Shown here: positions 38,027 to 46,066 of the stretch, in pieces
Layout of the letters: the number at the start of each line of letters is the position of its first letter
Position numbering within the stretch: the first letter of the stretch is position 1
From: Kaistia terrae
Lineage (GTDB): Bacteria > Pseudomonadota > Alphaproteobacteria > Rhizobiales > Kaistiaceae
Direction of reading: 5' to 3'
Assembly: GCF_026344005.1 (NCBI RefSeq)
Contig: NZ_JAPKNH010000003.1
Span: 62,001-126,000, forward strand
Length of the DNA stretch: 64,000 nucleotides
Made by a program: the position numbers and the translations under genes
The notes under the pieces: generated by a model
The model's database searches: none
The model's input: only the letters and a program-made list of their open reading frames with translations
Told to the model about the DNA's origin: nothing

Positions 38027-39273
38027 CCTCCATCGAAACGCGGGCCGGAGACGACGAGACAGCGCGGCGCGGCGCCAAGGGACATGAGGACGTTGAAACG
38101 ACGATTCCGCCACGATCCAGGATCAATATCGGCAACGCGCTGCTCGTGCTGGCTTCGATAATGCTCGTGCTCGTCGGCGCAGAACTGGTGCTGCGCAGTG
38201 TCCCGCGCCTACAGGTCCAGACCGGCGAAGGCGAGTATCGCTACTGCACCGCGATCCATGAGCGGCATCGTCCGCATGCCGCGTACGGCTATACCGAGTA
38301 CCCCGGCAATAGCTATTTCGAGCGCTACAGCACGGTCGATCCCTGGTCCTATGTACGCATCAACGCCGAGGGATTCCGAGACAATTACAGAACGAACGGC
38401 CGGCCGGTACTCGTGCTCGGCGATTCCATGACGCGCGGCAGCCTGGTCAACGAGAATGAGACCTACACCGATCTGATGGATGGCTGGCACCCGGAATGGT
38501 CGTTCCGCAACTACGGCGTGGGAGGCTATGGCCAGGCGCATACCATCCGACTCTACGAGGAGAAGGCGCCGACCCTGCCCCACGACCTGGTGATCCAGCA
38601 ATATTCACTGAGCACCGACCTCGACGACAATGTCGAACGCGCCACGCTGAGCGGCGACACGGTCGTCATCAACATCAAGCCAGCAGTCGGAACGCCCAAG
38701 GACTCGGTCAAGCCACTGGTAAGGCTCCACACGTTCTTCTGGAACCACAGCAAGGTCTATCCCTGGATCTACAACATCGCGGTCCGTCCCTATTTCGGCA
38801 ATTGGGACGCGCGGCGGAATATCGATGGCGCCATAGAGGTCACGCACCGCCTGCTCACGATGCTGGCAAAGGACACCAAATCCTACGGGGCCGACCTGCT
38901 CGTTCTCGTGCTGCCCTCATGGGCGGAGATGGCGGGGCGGGACGACGGCATGGACCCGAAGCGCCAGCGCGCCATGCTGAAGGCGTTCGCAGAGGCTACG
39001 CCTGGTGTCTACCTGCTCGACATGACACCCGTGCTCGCGGCGGAGGATCCGAACCGGACCTATGGCATCGTCGACAAGCACCTGACCCCCTATGGCCACT
39101 TCGTCGTCGCGGAGGCACTCGAGCGCTGGATGGTCGCTGAATGGCCTCGCGGACCGATGACGGCGGTCACGTCAATGCCGGCGCGGAGCTTCCGGCCCCC
39201 CACTCCCATCATTCCGAAATGCAAGCTGGCCGAAGGCTACCTCGAATTGGTGAAGGCTGCCCATGCACCATGA
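38023..39273 (+). CDS. Membrane-anchored SGNH/GDSL-like protein 1
   Basis: A 416-aa protein with one membrane anchor (NALLVLASIMLVLVGAELVL, about 37-56) and an extracytoplasmic SGNH fold. Block I is LVLGDSMTRG, the Gly block is NYGVGGYGQ, and the C-terminal catalytic pair is DKHLTPYGH. The GxND block III is not recognisable (VIQQYSLSTDLDDN), so it may be an acyltransferase-like or altered variant. Likely substrate is an acyl group on a surface polymer, by analogy with AlgJ/AlgX-type and other EPS SGNH proteins. Overlaps the next gene by 11 bp. Confidence 0.85.
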   Translation: MTSIETRAGDDETARRGAKGHEDVETTIPPRSRINIGNALLVLASIMLVLVGAELVLRSVPRLQVQTGEGEYRYCTAIHERHRPHAAYGYTEYPGNSYFERYSTVDPWSYVRINAEGFRDNYRTNGRPVLVLGDSMTRGSLVNENETYTDLMDGWHPEWSFRNYGVGGYGQAHTIRLYEEKAPTLPHDLVIQQYSLSTDLDDNVERATLSGDTVVINIKPAVGTPKDSVKPLVRLHTFFWNHSKVYPWIYNIAVRPYFGNWDARRNIDGAIEVTHRLLTMLAKDTKSYGADLLVLVLPSWAEMAGRDDGMDPKRQRAMLKAFAEATPGVYLLDMTPVLAAEDPNRTYGIVDKHLTPYGHFVVAEALERWMVAEWPRGPMTAVTSMPARSFRPPTPIIPKCKLAEGYLELVKAAHAP

Positions 39274-40441
39274 TCCCGCACGCGACATCCTACGCTCCCC
39301 GGAACGCGCCAGTACAAAGCCCGAGAGTCAGGAGTTGTCTCCCGCACCGGGTGTCGATGCGTCGAGGGGCCCATCCGTGAGATCGCCGATCCGCGCCGCA
39401 ATCTTGTCCATCGTGGCAAGCGTCATCGTCGGCGGCCTGCTGATCGAGGGCGCGGCGCGCTGGGTGCTCGACGACGGAATGGATTTCGATGTCGAGATGT
39501 GGAAGTACGCGCGCGACATCAAGCGCGTCAGCGACAATGCGGAGATCGGCCACGAGCACCGGCCTGGAACCGGCGGTGTCTACATGGGCGTGCCCGTTCA
39601 AATCAACGCGCTCGGCCTGCGCGACCGCGACATCACGGTCGAGAAGCAGCCGGGCAAGATCCGCACGCTCATGCTGGGCGACTCGCTGACCTTCGGCTGG
39701 GGAGTGAAGGCGGAGGACACGCCCGCCAAGCTTCTGGAGACCCGGCTCAACGGAGACGAGGCCACGCCGCGGGACGAGGTCATCAATACGGGCGTCGGCA
39801 ACTACAACACCGTGATGGAGGTTGCCTATTTCCTCGACAGGGGCCGGGAACTGAAGCCGGACATGGTCGTACTCAACTACTTCATCAACGACGCGGAACC
39901 GTCACCAAAACGCCGGTCCGCCCTATGGCGCGAGTATTCCTACGCCTACGTCTTCTTCGCCTCGACCATAGACAAGCTCTCCAGACAATATTTCGGAAAG
40001 GCCGACTGGAAGACCTATTATCGTGACCTCTATCGGAATGGCGCGCAGGATTGGACGGCGGCGCAGGAAGAGATCCGGCGGCTGGCGGACTATTGCCGCG
40101 AGAACGACATCAAGCTGCTGGTCGTCAACTACCCAGAACTGCATCAATTGCGCGACTACCCGTTCCCGGAAGTGACGGCGGGCGTCGCGGCGGCGGCCGA
40201 AGCGAACCGCGTTCCCTTCCTCGACCTGTTGCCATCCATCCGGGATCTCGAGCCAGCCAGCCTCTGGGTCTCCCCGACCGACGCACATCCGAATCGGATC
40301 GCCAATCTCCGCTTTGCGGCGTCGATCGCCGACAAGCTCATGAGCACATTTCCCGAGCTCTATCATGCGCCGCCGGCCGACACCGATGCCCATTCGGCCT
40401 CCTATATAGGAGCGGCCGGTTCGGCAGGAAGCTGGCGCTGA
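39263..40441 (+). CDS. Membrane-anchored SGNH/GDSL hydrolase 2
   Basis: A 392-aa protein. One anchor helix (AAILSIVASVIVGGLLIEGA, about 45-64) precedes the SGNH domain: block I LMLGDSLTFGWG, Gly block NTGVGNYNT, block III NYFINDAEP, block V DAHPN. The arrangement is the classical one, so this copy should be catalytically competent. It differs strongly in sequence from the SGNH genes on either side, so the three are not recent duplicates. The start codon lies inside the end of gene 1. Confidence 0.87.
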   Translation: MHHDPARDILRSPERASTKPESQELSPAPGVDASRGPSVRSPIRAAILSIVASVIVGGLLIEGAARWVLDDGMDFDVEMWKYARDIKRVSDNAEIGHEHRPGTGGVYMGVPVQINALGLRDRDITVEKQPGKIRTLMLGDSLTFGWGVKAEDTPAKLLETRLNGDEATPRDEVINTGVGNYNTVMEVAYFLDRGRELKPDMVVLNYFINDAEPSPKRRSALWREYSYAYVFFASTIDKLSRQYFGKADWKTYYRDLYRNGAQDWTAAQEEIRRLADYCRENDIKLLVVNYPELHQLRDYPFPEVTAGVAAAAEANRVPFLDLLPSIRDLEPASLWVSPTDAHPNRIANLRFAASIADKLMSTFPELYHAPPADTDAHSASYIGAAGSAGSWR

Positions 40442-40470
40442 ACCAGCCGCTGGCGCTTCAAGAGAAGTTG

Positions 40471-41898
40471 ATGCGGCCGCGATGGACCCGGTCGGAATTC
40501 TCACCGAGTATTCGAGGACTGGGAGATGTTTGCTTCCCACCGGATCACACCTTGGCAACCTCGCGGAAAGTCGGCCTCACAACTTGCGTTTTGCTGGCGC
40601 TCTATCTGCTGCTGAGCCCGGCCTATGCGCTGCTGAACTTCGAAGCGTTTGGTTCGGAACCCCGACAATTCATCCGCTACATCGTCATACCCGGGGTGCT
40701 GGGCGTTCTCTTTCTTGCAACGGGCATTCTCGCAAAGCCTGATTGGGCCGCGGCCGCGGGCATTTCCGGGCTGACTGCCCTGCTGGCGCTCTTTGCCTGC
40801 GAGGCGCTACTGACGGTGCAGTCTGTGCCGGTCCGGCTGGCGATGCTCGGGCAACTGAGCGACGAAAAGCAGGAGACAATGGCGCGCGACGGCGACTTCG
40901 TCCGCGGCTTCACACTGAACCGCCTCAACCGCATGTCCGGCACGGACAAGCTGTCGGCGGCCCTCCTGTCCGGCTTCCCGAACACCAAGGTTATCCTGTG
41001 CACGCCAAGCGACAAGCCGGTGATGTACACAGCCGATCGCTATGGGTTCAACAACCCCAACATGGTCTACGACGCCCCCATGGAGTTGATGCTCCTGGGC
41101 GACTCATTCGTCGAGGGTATCTGCCTGCCACCCGGCCAGGACCTCGCCTCCCGCTTGCGAGAGCGTGGGTTGGTCACCGCCGGCATGGGTATAAGGGGCA
41201 ATGGCCCCCTGCTCGAACTCGCGACACTCGGCCGCTTCGGCGAGACTTTTCGGCCCCGCCACATCGTGATGGTATTCTTCGAAGGCAACGACTGGGAGAA
41301 CTTCGAAACGGAGTTAGGGAAGCCCTGGCTCCGCGAAGCGCTGGCGCCAGGCGCCGACTACGGCGCGCAGGCCGCGGCGAGCAAACCGATGGAGCAGGCG
41401 CGCGCGGCGATGGAGAAGGCGAGCCGGGATCAGATCACCTTCGTCGATCTTTTGACCCGGACCGAGATGCTGCGCAACTTCTTTGCCCTCCAGTTGACCC
41501 TGACAAGGCTTGGCCTAGTCTATCCCAAGATCACCCGCACGATACCGGAATTCCAGGACACGCTGCGCCAGGCCAAGGCCATCTCGACAAGCTGGGGCGG
41601 AAGGTTCGCCATCGCCTATGTACCGCGGGTCGACCGCTTCCTGAGCCGGCGATCGACCGATCCCGCATTCGATGAGCTCCGCGCGCTGGTGCTCGACGCG
41701 GCGGCGGCCGAAGGGATCCAGGTGATCGACCTCTACGAAGCCTTTCGCGACGAGGCCGAGCCGATCCGCATGTACGCCGCGGACAGCCATTTCAGCACAG
41801 AGGGCGCCATCGTCGCCGCGAACGTGATCGCGCAGAACCTCGCGTCCAGGGACCATGCTCTGGGGGCAGAGGTCGAGGCCGGCCGGCTAAGGCGCTAG
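40471..41898 (+). CDS. Multi-pass SGNH/GDSL hydrolase 3
   Basis: A 475-aa protein from the ATG at 40471 (AGAGAAG upstream); the frame is open further 5' but that part is a shadow of SGNH 2. Three membrane segments come first (VGLTTCVLLALYLLLSPAYA, IRYIVIPGVLGVLFLATGIL, AAAAGISGLTALLALFACEA), then the SGNH domain: LLLGDSFVEGICLP, GMGIRGNGP, VFFEGNDWEN and DSHFS. All four catalytic blocks are intact. The membrane topology differs from the single-anchor copies, suggesting a distinct position in the same pathway. Confidence 0.87.
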   Translation: MRPRWTRSEFSPSIRGLGDVCFPPDHTLATSRKVGLTTCVLLALYLLLSPAYALLNFEAFGSEPRQFIRYIVIPGVLGVLFLATGILAKPDWAAAAGISGLTALLALFACEALLTVQSVPVRLAMLGQLSDEKQETMARDGDFVRGFTLNRLNRMSGTDKLSAALLSGFPNTKVILCTPSDKPVMYTADRYGFNNPNMVYDAPMELMLLGDSFVEGICLPPGQDLASRLRERGLVTAGMGIRGNGPLLELATLGRFGETFRPRHIVMVFFEGNDWENFETELGKPWLREALAPGADYGAQAAASKPMEQARAAMEKASRDQITFVDLLTRTEMLRNFFALQLTLTRLGLVYPKITRTIPEFQDTLRQAKAISTSWGGRFAIAYVPRVDRFLSRRSTDPAFDELRALVLDAAAAEGIQVIDLYEAFRDEAEPIRMYAADSHFSTEGAIVAANVIAQNLASRDHALGAEVEAGRLRR

Positions 41899-41940
41899 CT
41901 CAGACCACTTTCCAGCGAATAGTTCGGGAGCGGACACGCC

Positions 41941-43407
41941 ATGCGTAGCTTTTCGAGATCGCGAGGCAAAGCGTCGGGAACCCACGCCCTGCTACTCGCG
42001 ATTGGACTGGCCGCAACGCTCACTTTCGGGACGGCGGCCGACGCCTCGCCCGCGCCTGCCGGCCACATCGCGTCCGTCGAGCGGATGGCCGACTATTTCG
42101 CCACGCATCTGGCGACCGCCGGCGGCTATGTCTACGCCTACTCGGCCGACCTCGCGGTCCGTCGTGGCGAAGGCGGCGAGGTTGAGGCAGGCGTCATCTG
42201 GAACCAGCCGCCGGGAACGCCCGGAGTCGGCGCCGCCTTCCTTCGCCTTTACGAGATCACCAAAGATCCTCGCTGGCTCGCGGCGGCGGGCGCGGCGGCG
42301 AAGGCGACGATCGAGGGACAGCTCTTGTCCGGCGGATGGTACAACTACACCGAAACGGACCCGGACCGTCGCGCGGATTGGTGCTATCGCGTTGTCGTCG
42401 CGAATGCCGACGCCTGCAAGAAGCTCGAAGATAACAGGGTACGCAACAACGCCACGCTCGACGACAACATCACTCAGAGCAATCTCGGCTTCCTGATGTG
42501 GTACGATACAGTCACCCAAGGCCAGAACCCCGATGTGCGCGAAGCCGTGCAGTACGGCCTCGACCGGCTGCTCAAGGCGCAATATCCCAATGGAGCCTGG
42601 CCGGTCTTCCTGGATCGCGTCCTTTCCCATCGCCGCTTCGCCGCGGCGTGGCAGGCGAGGCTGCCCCGGTCATGGTCGCGCGAATGGGAGAAGCCACCCA
42701 ACTCCGCGCTCGTGCTGAACGACCAGCTCGTCCGCGACATGATGCGCCTGCTGCTCGCCGCAAACCATTATCTCGAGCGCGAGGTTCTGATCGCGGCGGC
42801 GCGGCGGACCGGGGATTTCCTGCTCGCCGCGCAACTGCCGGCGCCGCAGCGGGGATGGGCGCAAACCTACAATCTCGATCTGGAGCCCATCTGGGGCCGC
42901 AAGTTCGAGCCGCCGGCCGTCGCCTCGCGCGAGACTGCCGGCGCTATCGAGGCGCTTTTGGCACTCTATCTCCAGACGGGCGAGCGACGCTATCTCGACG
43001 GCGCGGTCCAGGCCGCGGACTGGCTTCGCAAGAGCCGGCGCCCGTCAGGCGACTGGGCGCGCTTCTATGAATTGGGAACGAACCGCCCGCTCTATGTGGA
43101 CCGCGACGACCATCTCTCCTACGAGGCCAAGGATCTCCATCGCGGCTACGGCCTTTCCGGCGCGTTCGGCATCGATGCCACGCTCGCTTTGGTGGACCGC
43201 ATCGCGGCCGGAGAACGGCCCAACGTATTCGAAGGCTGGGACTGGGTCTTCGAGCCGACCCCCTACGCTCTCCACGAAATCGATCCATCGCTGGAACAGA
43301 TCGATCGCGAGGGAAGGATTGTCGAGGACGGCTGGATCCGAAGCGGCACCTTCATCCGCGCTGTCCGCGCGCTGGGGCCGCCGCGGACCGAAGATCAAAG
43401 GCCCTAG
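41941..43407 (+). CDS. Exported PL10-like pectate/polyuronate lyase
   Basis: A 488-aa protein with a Sec signal (ALLLAIGLAATLTFGTAADA). The (alpha/alpha) toroid-type motifs resemble polysaccharide lyase family 10: SGGWYNYTETD, NNATLDDNITQSNLGFLMWY, QYPNGAWPVF, NLDLEPIWGRKFEPPA followed by SRET, and FYELGTNRPLYVDRD. Expected action is cleavage of an acidic polymer in the periplasm or outside. It is the last gene of the operon, converging with the carbamoyltransferase gene (15-bp gap). The exact polymer cannot be deduced, and some residues of the classical site are altered. Confidence 0.65.
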   Translation: MRSFSRSRGKASGTHALLLAIGLAATLTFGTAADASPAPAGHIASVERMADYFATHLATAGGYVYAYSADLAVRRGEGGEVEAGVIWNQPPGTPGVGAAFLRLYEITKDPRWLAAAGAAAKATIEGQLLSGGWYNYTETDPDRRADWCYRVVVANADACKKLEDNRVRNNATLDDNITQSNLGFLMWYDTVTQGQNPDVREAVQYGLDRLLKAQYPNGAWPVFLDRVLSHRRFAAAWQARLPRSWSREWEKPPNSALVLNDQLVRDMMRLLLAANHYLEREVLIAAARRTGDFLLAAQLPAPQRGWAQTYNLDLEPIWGRKFEPPAVASRETAGAIEALLALYLQTGERRYLDGAVQAADWLRKSRRPSGDWARFYELGTNRPLYVDRDDHLSYEAKDLHRGYGLSGAFGIDATLALVDRIAAGERPNVFEGWDWVFEPTPYALHEIDPSLEQIDREGRIVEDGWIRSGTFIRAVRALGPPRTEDQRP

Positions 43408-43422
43408 CGGCCAGGCGTAAGG

Positions 43423-45255
43423 CTAGTCGAGCTCGAAGCGCTCCTTGTAGTCGTGTCGGAGCGCTTCCGGCTGCTCTTCCTTCCGGAGCACGCAATTGCC
43501 GACCACCAGGCGCTCGATCTCGGTGCCCATGAAGCAGCGATATGCATCCTCGGGCGTGCAGACTATCGGCTCGCCGCGCACGTTGAAGCTCGTATTGACC
43601 AGAACTGGGCAGCCGGTCCGGTTCTTGAAGGCGCTCAGCAAATCCCAATAGCGCGGATTGGTGTCGCGATGGACCGTCTGGACACGAGCCGAATAGTCGA
43701 CATGAGTGACAGCCGGGATCTTTGAGCGCGCCACATTGAGCCTATCAAGGCCGAAGAGGTCGGTGTCTTCGCGGTTTGGCCGGAGGCGCTGTGAATCAAG
43801 GACGTCGCCAACGAGCAGCATGTACGGGCTGTCGGCGTCGATGTCGAACCACTCCGCAACGTCCTCGCGTCGCACGGAGGGGGCGAAAGGACGGAAGCTT
43901 TCACGGTATTTCACTTTGAGGTTCAAGGTCTTCTGCATGGTGGGCGAGCGCGGATCGCCGAGGATCGAACGCCCGCCGAGCGCACGCGGCCCGAACTCCA
44001 TCCGCCCCTGCATCCAACCGACGGCCTTTTCCTCGATGAGCGAGTCCACGGTGCTTGCGATCAGGTCGTCGTCGCCGACGACGCTGTAGACAGCCCCCAT
44101 CGCGGCGAGGCGGCCTTCGATCTCGTTCTGGCCGTAGGCTGGGCCGAGGTAGGCGCCAGCCATCGCATCGTCGCCATTCACGCTGCGCGCATTGCCCAGA
44201 TATTCGTACCAGACGGCGAGCGCCGCGCCGAGCGCACCACCCGAGTCACCCGCCGCGGGCTGTATCCAGATGTCCTTGAACAGGCCCTGCTTGAGCAACT
44301 TGCCGTTGGCGACACAGTTCAGCGCTACGCCACCGGCGAGACAGAGGCGAGTTTCGCCGGTCTCCTGCCGCGCGAAGCGGGCGAGCCGCGACACGATCTC
44401 CTCCGTCACCACCTGGATGGAAGCGGCGAGATCCATCTCGCGCTGCGTCAGTGGCGATTCCGGACTGCGCGGCGGGCCGCCGAACAGCTGGTGAAACGCC
44501 GCCGAGGTCATGGTGAGCCCGGTGCAATAGTCGAAATAGCGCTGATCGAGCCGGAAGGATCCGTCCTCTTTCAGGTCAATGAGATTGTCCATGATGGTCT
44601 GGACGAAACGCGGTTGGCCATAGGGCGCGAGGCCCATCAGCTTGTACTCGCCCGAATTGACCTTGAAGCCGGTGTAGTAGGTAAAGGCCGAATAGAGGAG
44701 ACCAAGCGAATGAGGAAAATGGATCTCCTTCAGCATCTTGAGCGTGTTGCCCCGGCCGTGCCCCAGCGACGTGGTGCACCATTCCCCCACTCCGTCCATG
44801 GTGAGAACCGCAGCGCTTGGAAACGGCGACGGGAAATAGGCGCTGGCCGCATGGGCCAGATGATGCTCCGTGAACAACAGCGAGCCCGACCAGGACTTGG
44901 TGCCGCCGATTTTGCCGAGTTGCTTGCGCAGCATGCTCTTCTGGAAGAGCTTCTCCTTAATCCAGACCGGCATTGCCGTCCGGAAGGAACGAAAGCCGCG
45001 CGGGCTGGTCGCCAGGTAGGTCTCGAGTAGTCTTTCGAACTTTACGAAGGGCTTCTCGTAGAACACGACATGGTCGATGTCTGCCATCCCACAGCCCGCC
45101 TCGGCCAGGCAATAGGCGACCGCCTTGGCGGGAAACGCCGCATCATGCTTCTTGCGCGTGAACCGCTCCTCCTGCGCGGCGGCCACGATGCGGCCGTCCT
45201 CCACAAGCGCCGCAGCGCTATCGTGATAAAAGGCGGAAATGCCCAGGATGCGCAT
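43423..45255 (-). CDS. NodU/CmcH-family carbamoyltransferase
   Basis: A 610-aa carbamoyltransferase that transfers carbamoyl from carbamoyl phosphate to a hydroxyl via carbamoyl-adenylate. Start MRILGISAFYHDSAAALV; metal/substrate motifs EHHLAHAASAYFPSPF, MDGVGEW, CLAGGVALNCVANGKL, GRMEFGPRALGGRSIL and the C-terminal VNTSFNVRGEPIVCTPEDA are all complete. The ATG at 45255 is preferred to a start 26 codons upstream. DUF5989 and SxtJ genes immediately upstream form the set seen in saxitoxin and polysaccharide loci. The acceptor is probably a sugar in a surface polymer. Confidence 0.94.
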   Translation of the reverse strand: MRILGISAFYHDSAAALVEDGRIVAAAQEERFTRKKHDAAFPAKAVAYCLAEAGCGMADIDHVVFYEKPFVKFERLLETYLATSPRGFRSFRTAMPVWIKEKLFQKSMLRKQLGKIGGTKSWSGSLLFTEHHLAHAASAYFPSPFPSAAVLTMDGVGEWCTTSLGHGRGNTLKMLKEIHFPHSLGLLYSAFTYYTGFKVNSGEYKLMGLAPYGQPRFVQTIMDNLIDLKEDGSFRLDQRYFDYCTGLTMTSAAFHQLFGGPPRSPESPLTQREMDLAASIQVVTEEIVSRLARFARQETGETRLCLAGGVALNCVANGKLLKQGLFKDIWIQPAAGDSGGALGAALAVWYEYLGNARSVNGDDAMAGAYLGPAYGQNEIEGRLAAMGAVYSVVGDDDLIASTVDSLIEEKAVGWMQGRMEFGPRALGGRSILGDPRSPTMQKTLNLKVKYRESFRPFAPSVRREDVAEWFDIDADSPYMLLVGDVLDSQRLRPNREDTDLFGLDRLNVARSKIPAVTHVDYSARVQTVHRDTNPRYWDLLSAFKNRTGCPVLVNTSFNVRGEPIVCTPEDAYRCFMGTEIERLVVGNCVLRKEEQPEALRHDYKERFELD

Positions 45256-45268
45256 GATGCGGCCACGC

Positions 45269-45418
45269 TCAGAAAAGCGTGTAAATGAAGGGTGCCACAG
45301 CCGTCCCCTGGGTAAGGACGATGAGCGTGCCAAAGACTCCGACCATCACGAAGATCGGAAGAAGCCAGAACTTCTTGCGGGTCCCCATATAGGACCAGAC
45401 TTCACGTGCCATTTCCAT
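45269..45418 (-). CDS. DUF5989 small membrane protein (SxtK-like)
   Basis: A 49-aa protein, MEMAREVWSYMGTRKKFWLL then a single membrane helix (IFVMVGVFGTLIVLTQGTAV) and the end APFIYTLF. The KKFWLLP...GxxVAPFIYTLF pattern is the family signature. It ends 14 bp before the carbamoyltransferase start; GGGAG lies seven bases upstream of the ATG. Its role is unknown, but it is a conserved companion of NodU-type carbamoyltransferases. Confidence 0.85.
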   Translation of the reverse strand: MEMAREVWSYMGTRKKFWLLPIFVMVGVFGTLIVLTQGTAVAPFIYTLF

Positions 45419-45467
45419 TTCCGATCTCCCATAGCTGGTGGGCGGAGAATCCGCCGGTTCGAAAACG

Positions 45468-45908
45468 TCAGAACTGATTGCGCATGGCGGAGGGATCGGC
45501 GCTCGGGGCACAATCGATCCAGTAGGTCGAAGTCTTGCGGTCGAAGGAAGCGGCCAGCGGGTCGTGCCCGCGCCACCGCATGACAAACCCCATCGGCACG
45601 AAGGTCGTGGTGTAGATCAGGAACATGACGACCGGGTTCACGATCATGAAGAGCAGCAGACCGAGCTTCATCCAGAGCCGGTTTGGAACGGTGAGCGCTT
45701 TCGGCGCGACAAGCGCCAGCAGCACCAGCACAGCGCCCACGGCGGTCAAGCCCGCCGAAATCGGCGTGAAGTAGCCGGAGAGAACCCACCGCAGCAGCAT
45801 TAGCCCGATCAAGATGCTCCCGACCGTGTAACCGAAGCTGCGGTTGGTCGGCCCTTCGGGAAGGTGCTCGACCAGTGGCTCGATCATGGATTTCTGCGCA
45901 TTTTTCAT
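45468..45908 (-). CDS. SxtJ-family membrane protein
   Basis: A 146-aa protein with three to four membrane segments (SFGYTVGSILIGLMLLRWVL, GLTAVGAVLVLLALVAPKAL, LGLLLFMIVNPVVMFLIYTT). The motifs RSFG...FTPISAGL, PNRLWMKLG, PVVMFLIYTTTFVPMGFVMR and the tail after TYWIDC match the SxtJ family of saxitoxin-type loci. No strong ribosome site decides between the ATGs at 45908 and 45887. First gene of the SxtJ-DUF5989-carbamoyltransferase set, divergent from cobC. Confidence 0.85.
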   Translation of the reverse strand: MKNAQKSMIEPLVEHLPEGPTNRSFGYTVGSILIGLMLLRWVLSGYFTPISAGLTAVGAVLVLLALVAPKALTVPNRLWMKLGLLLFMIVNPVVMFLIYTTTFVPMGFVMRWRGHDPLAASFDRKTSTYWIDCAPSADPSAMRNQF

Positions 45909-46066
45909 GGCAAAAGACAACGATTTACAGCGACTTGGGTCAATATGCCGATCGATATAGGCCCGGCTAGCCGGCCCACGCCAGGCTTGATGCAGGCTGA
46001 GCACGTCGGCAATCGTTCTTGCGTCCGCCGATTGCAAGATTGCCCGACCGAGGCGATAAGTCGCCC

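Noticed and set aside
45909..46066. Cobalamin riboswitch upstream of cobC
   Set aside because: I looked for the CCCCGCNACTG, GCCACTG and AGCCAGGAGACC blocks on both strands and found none.
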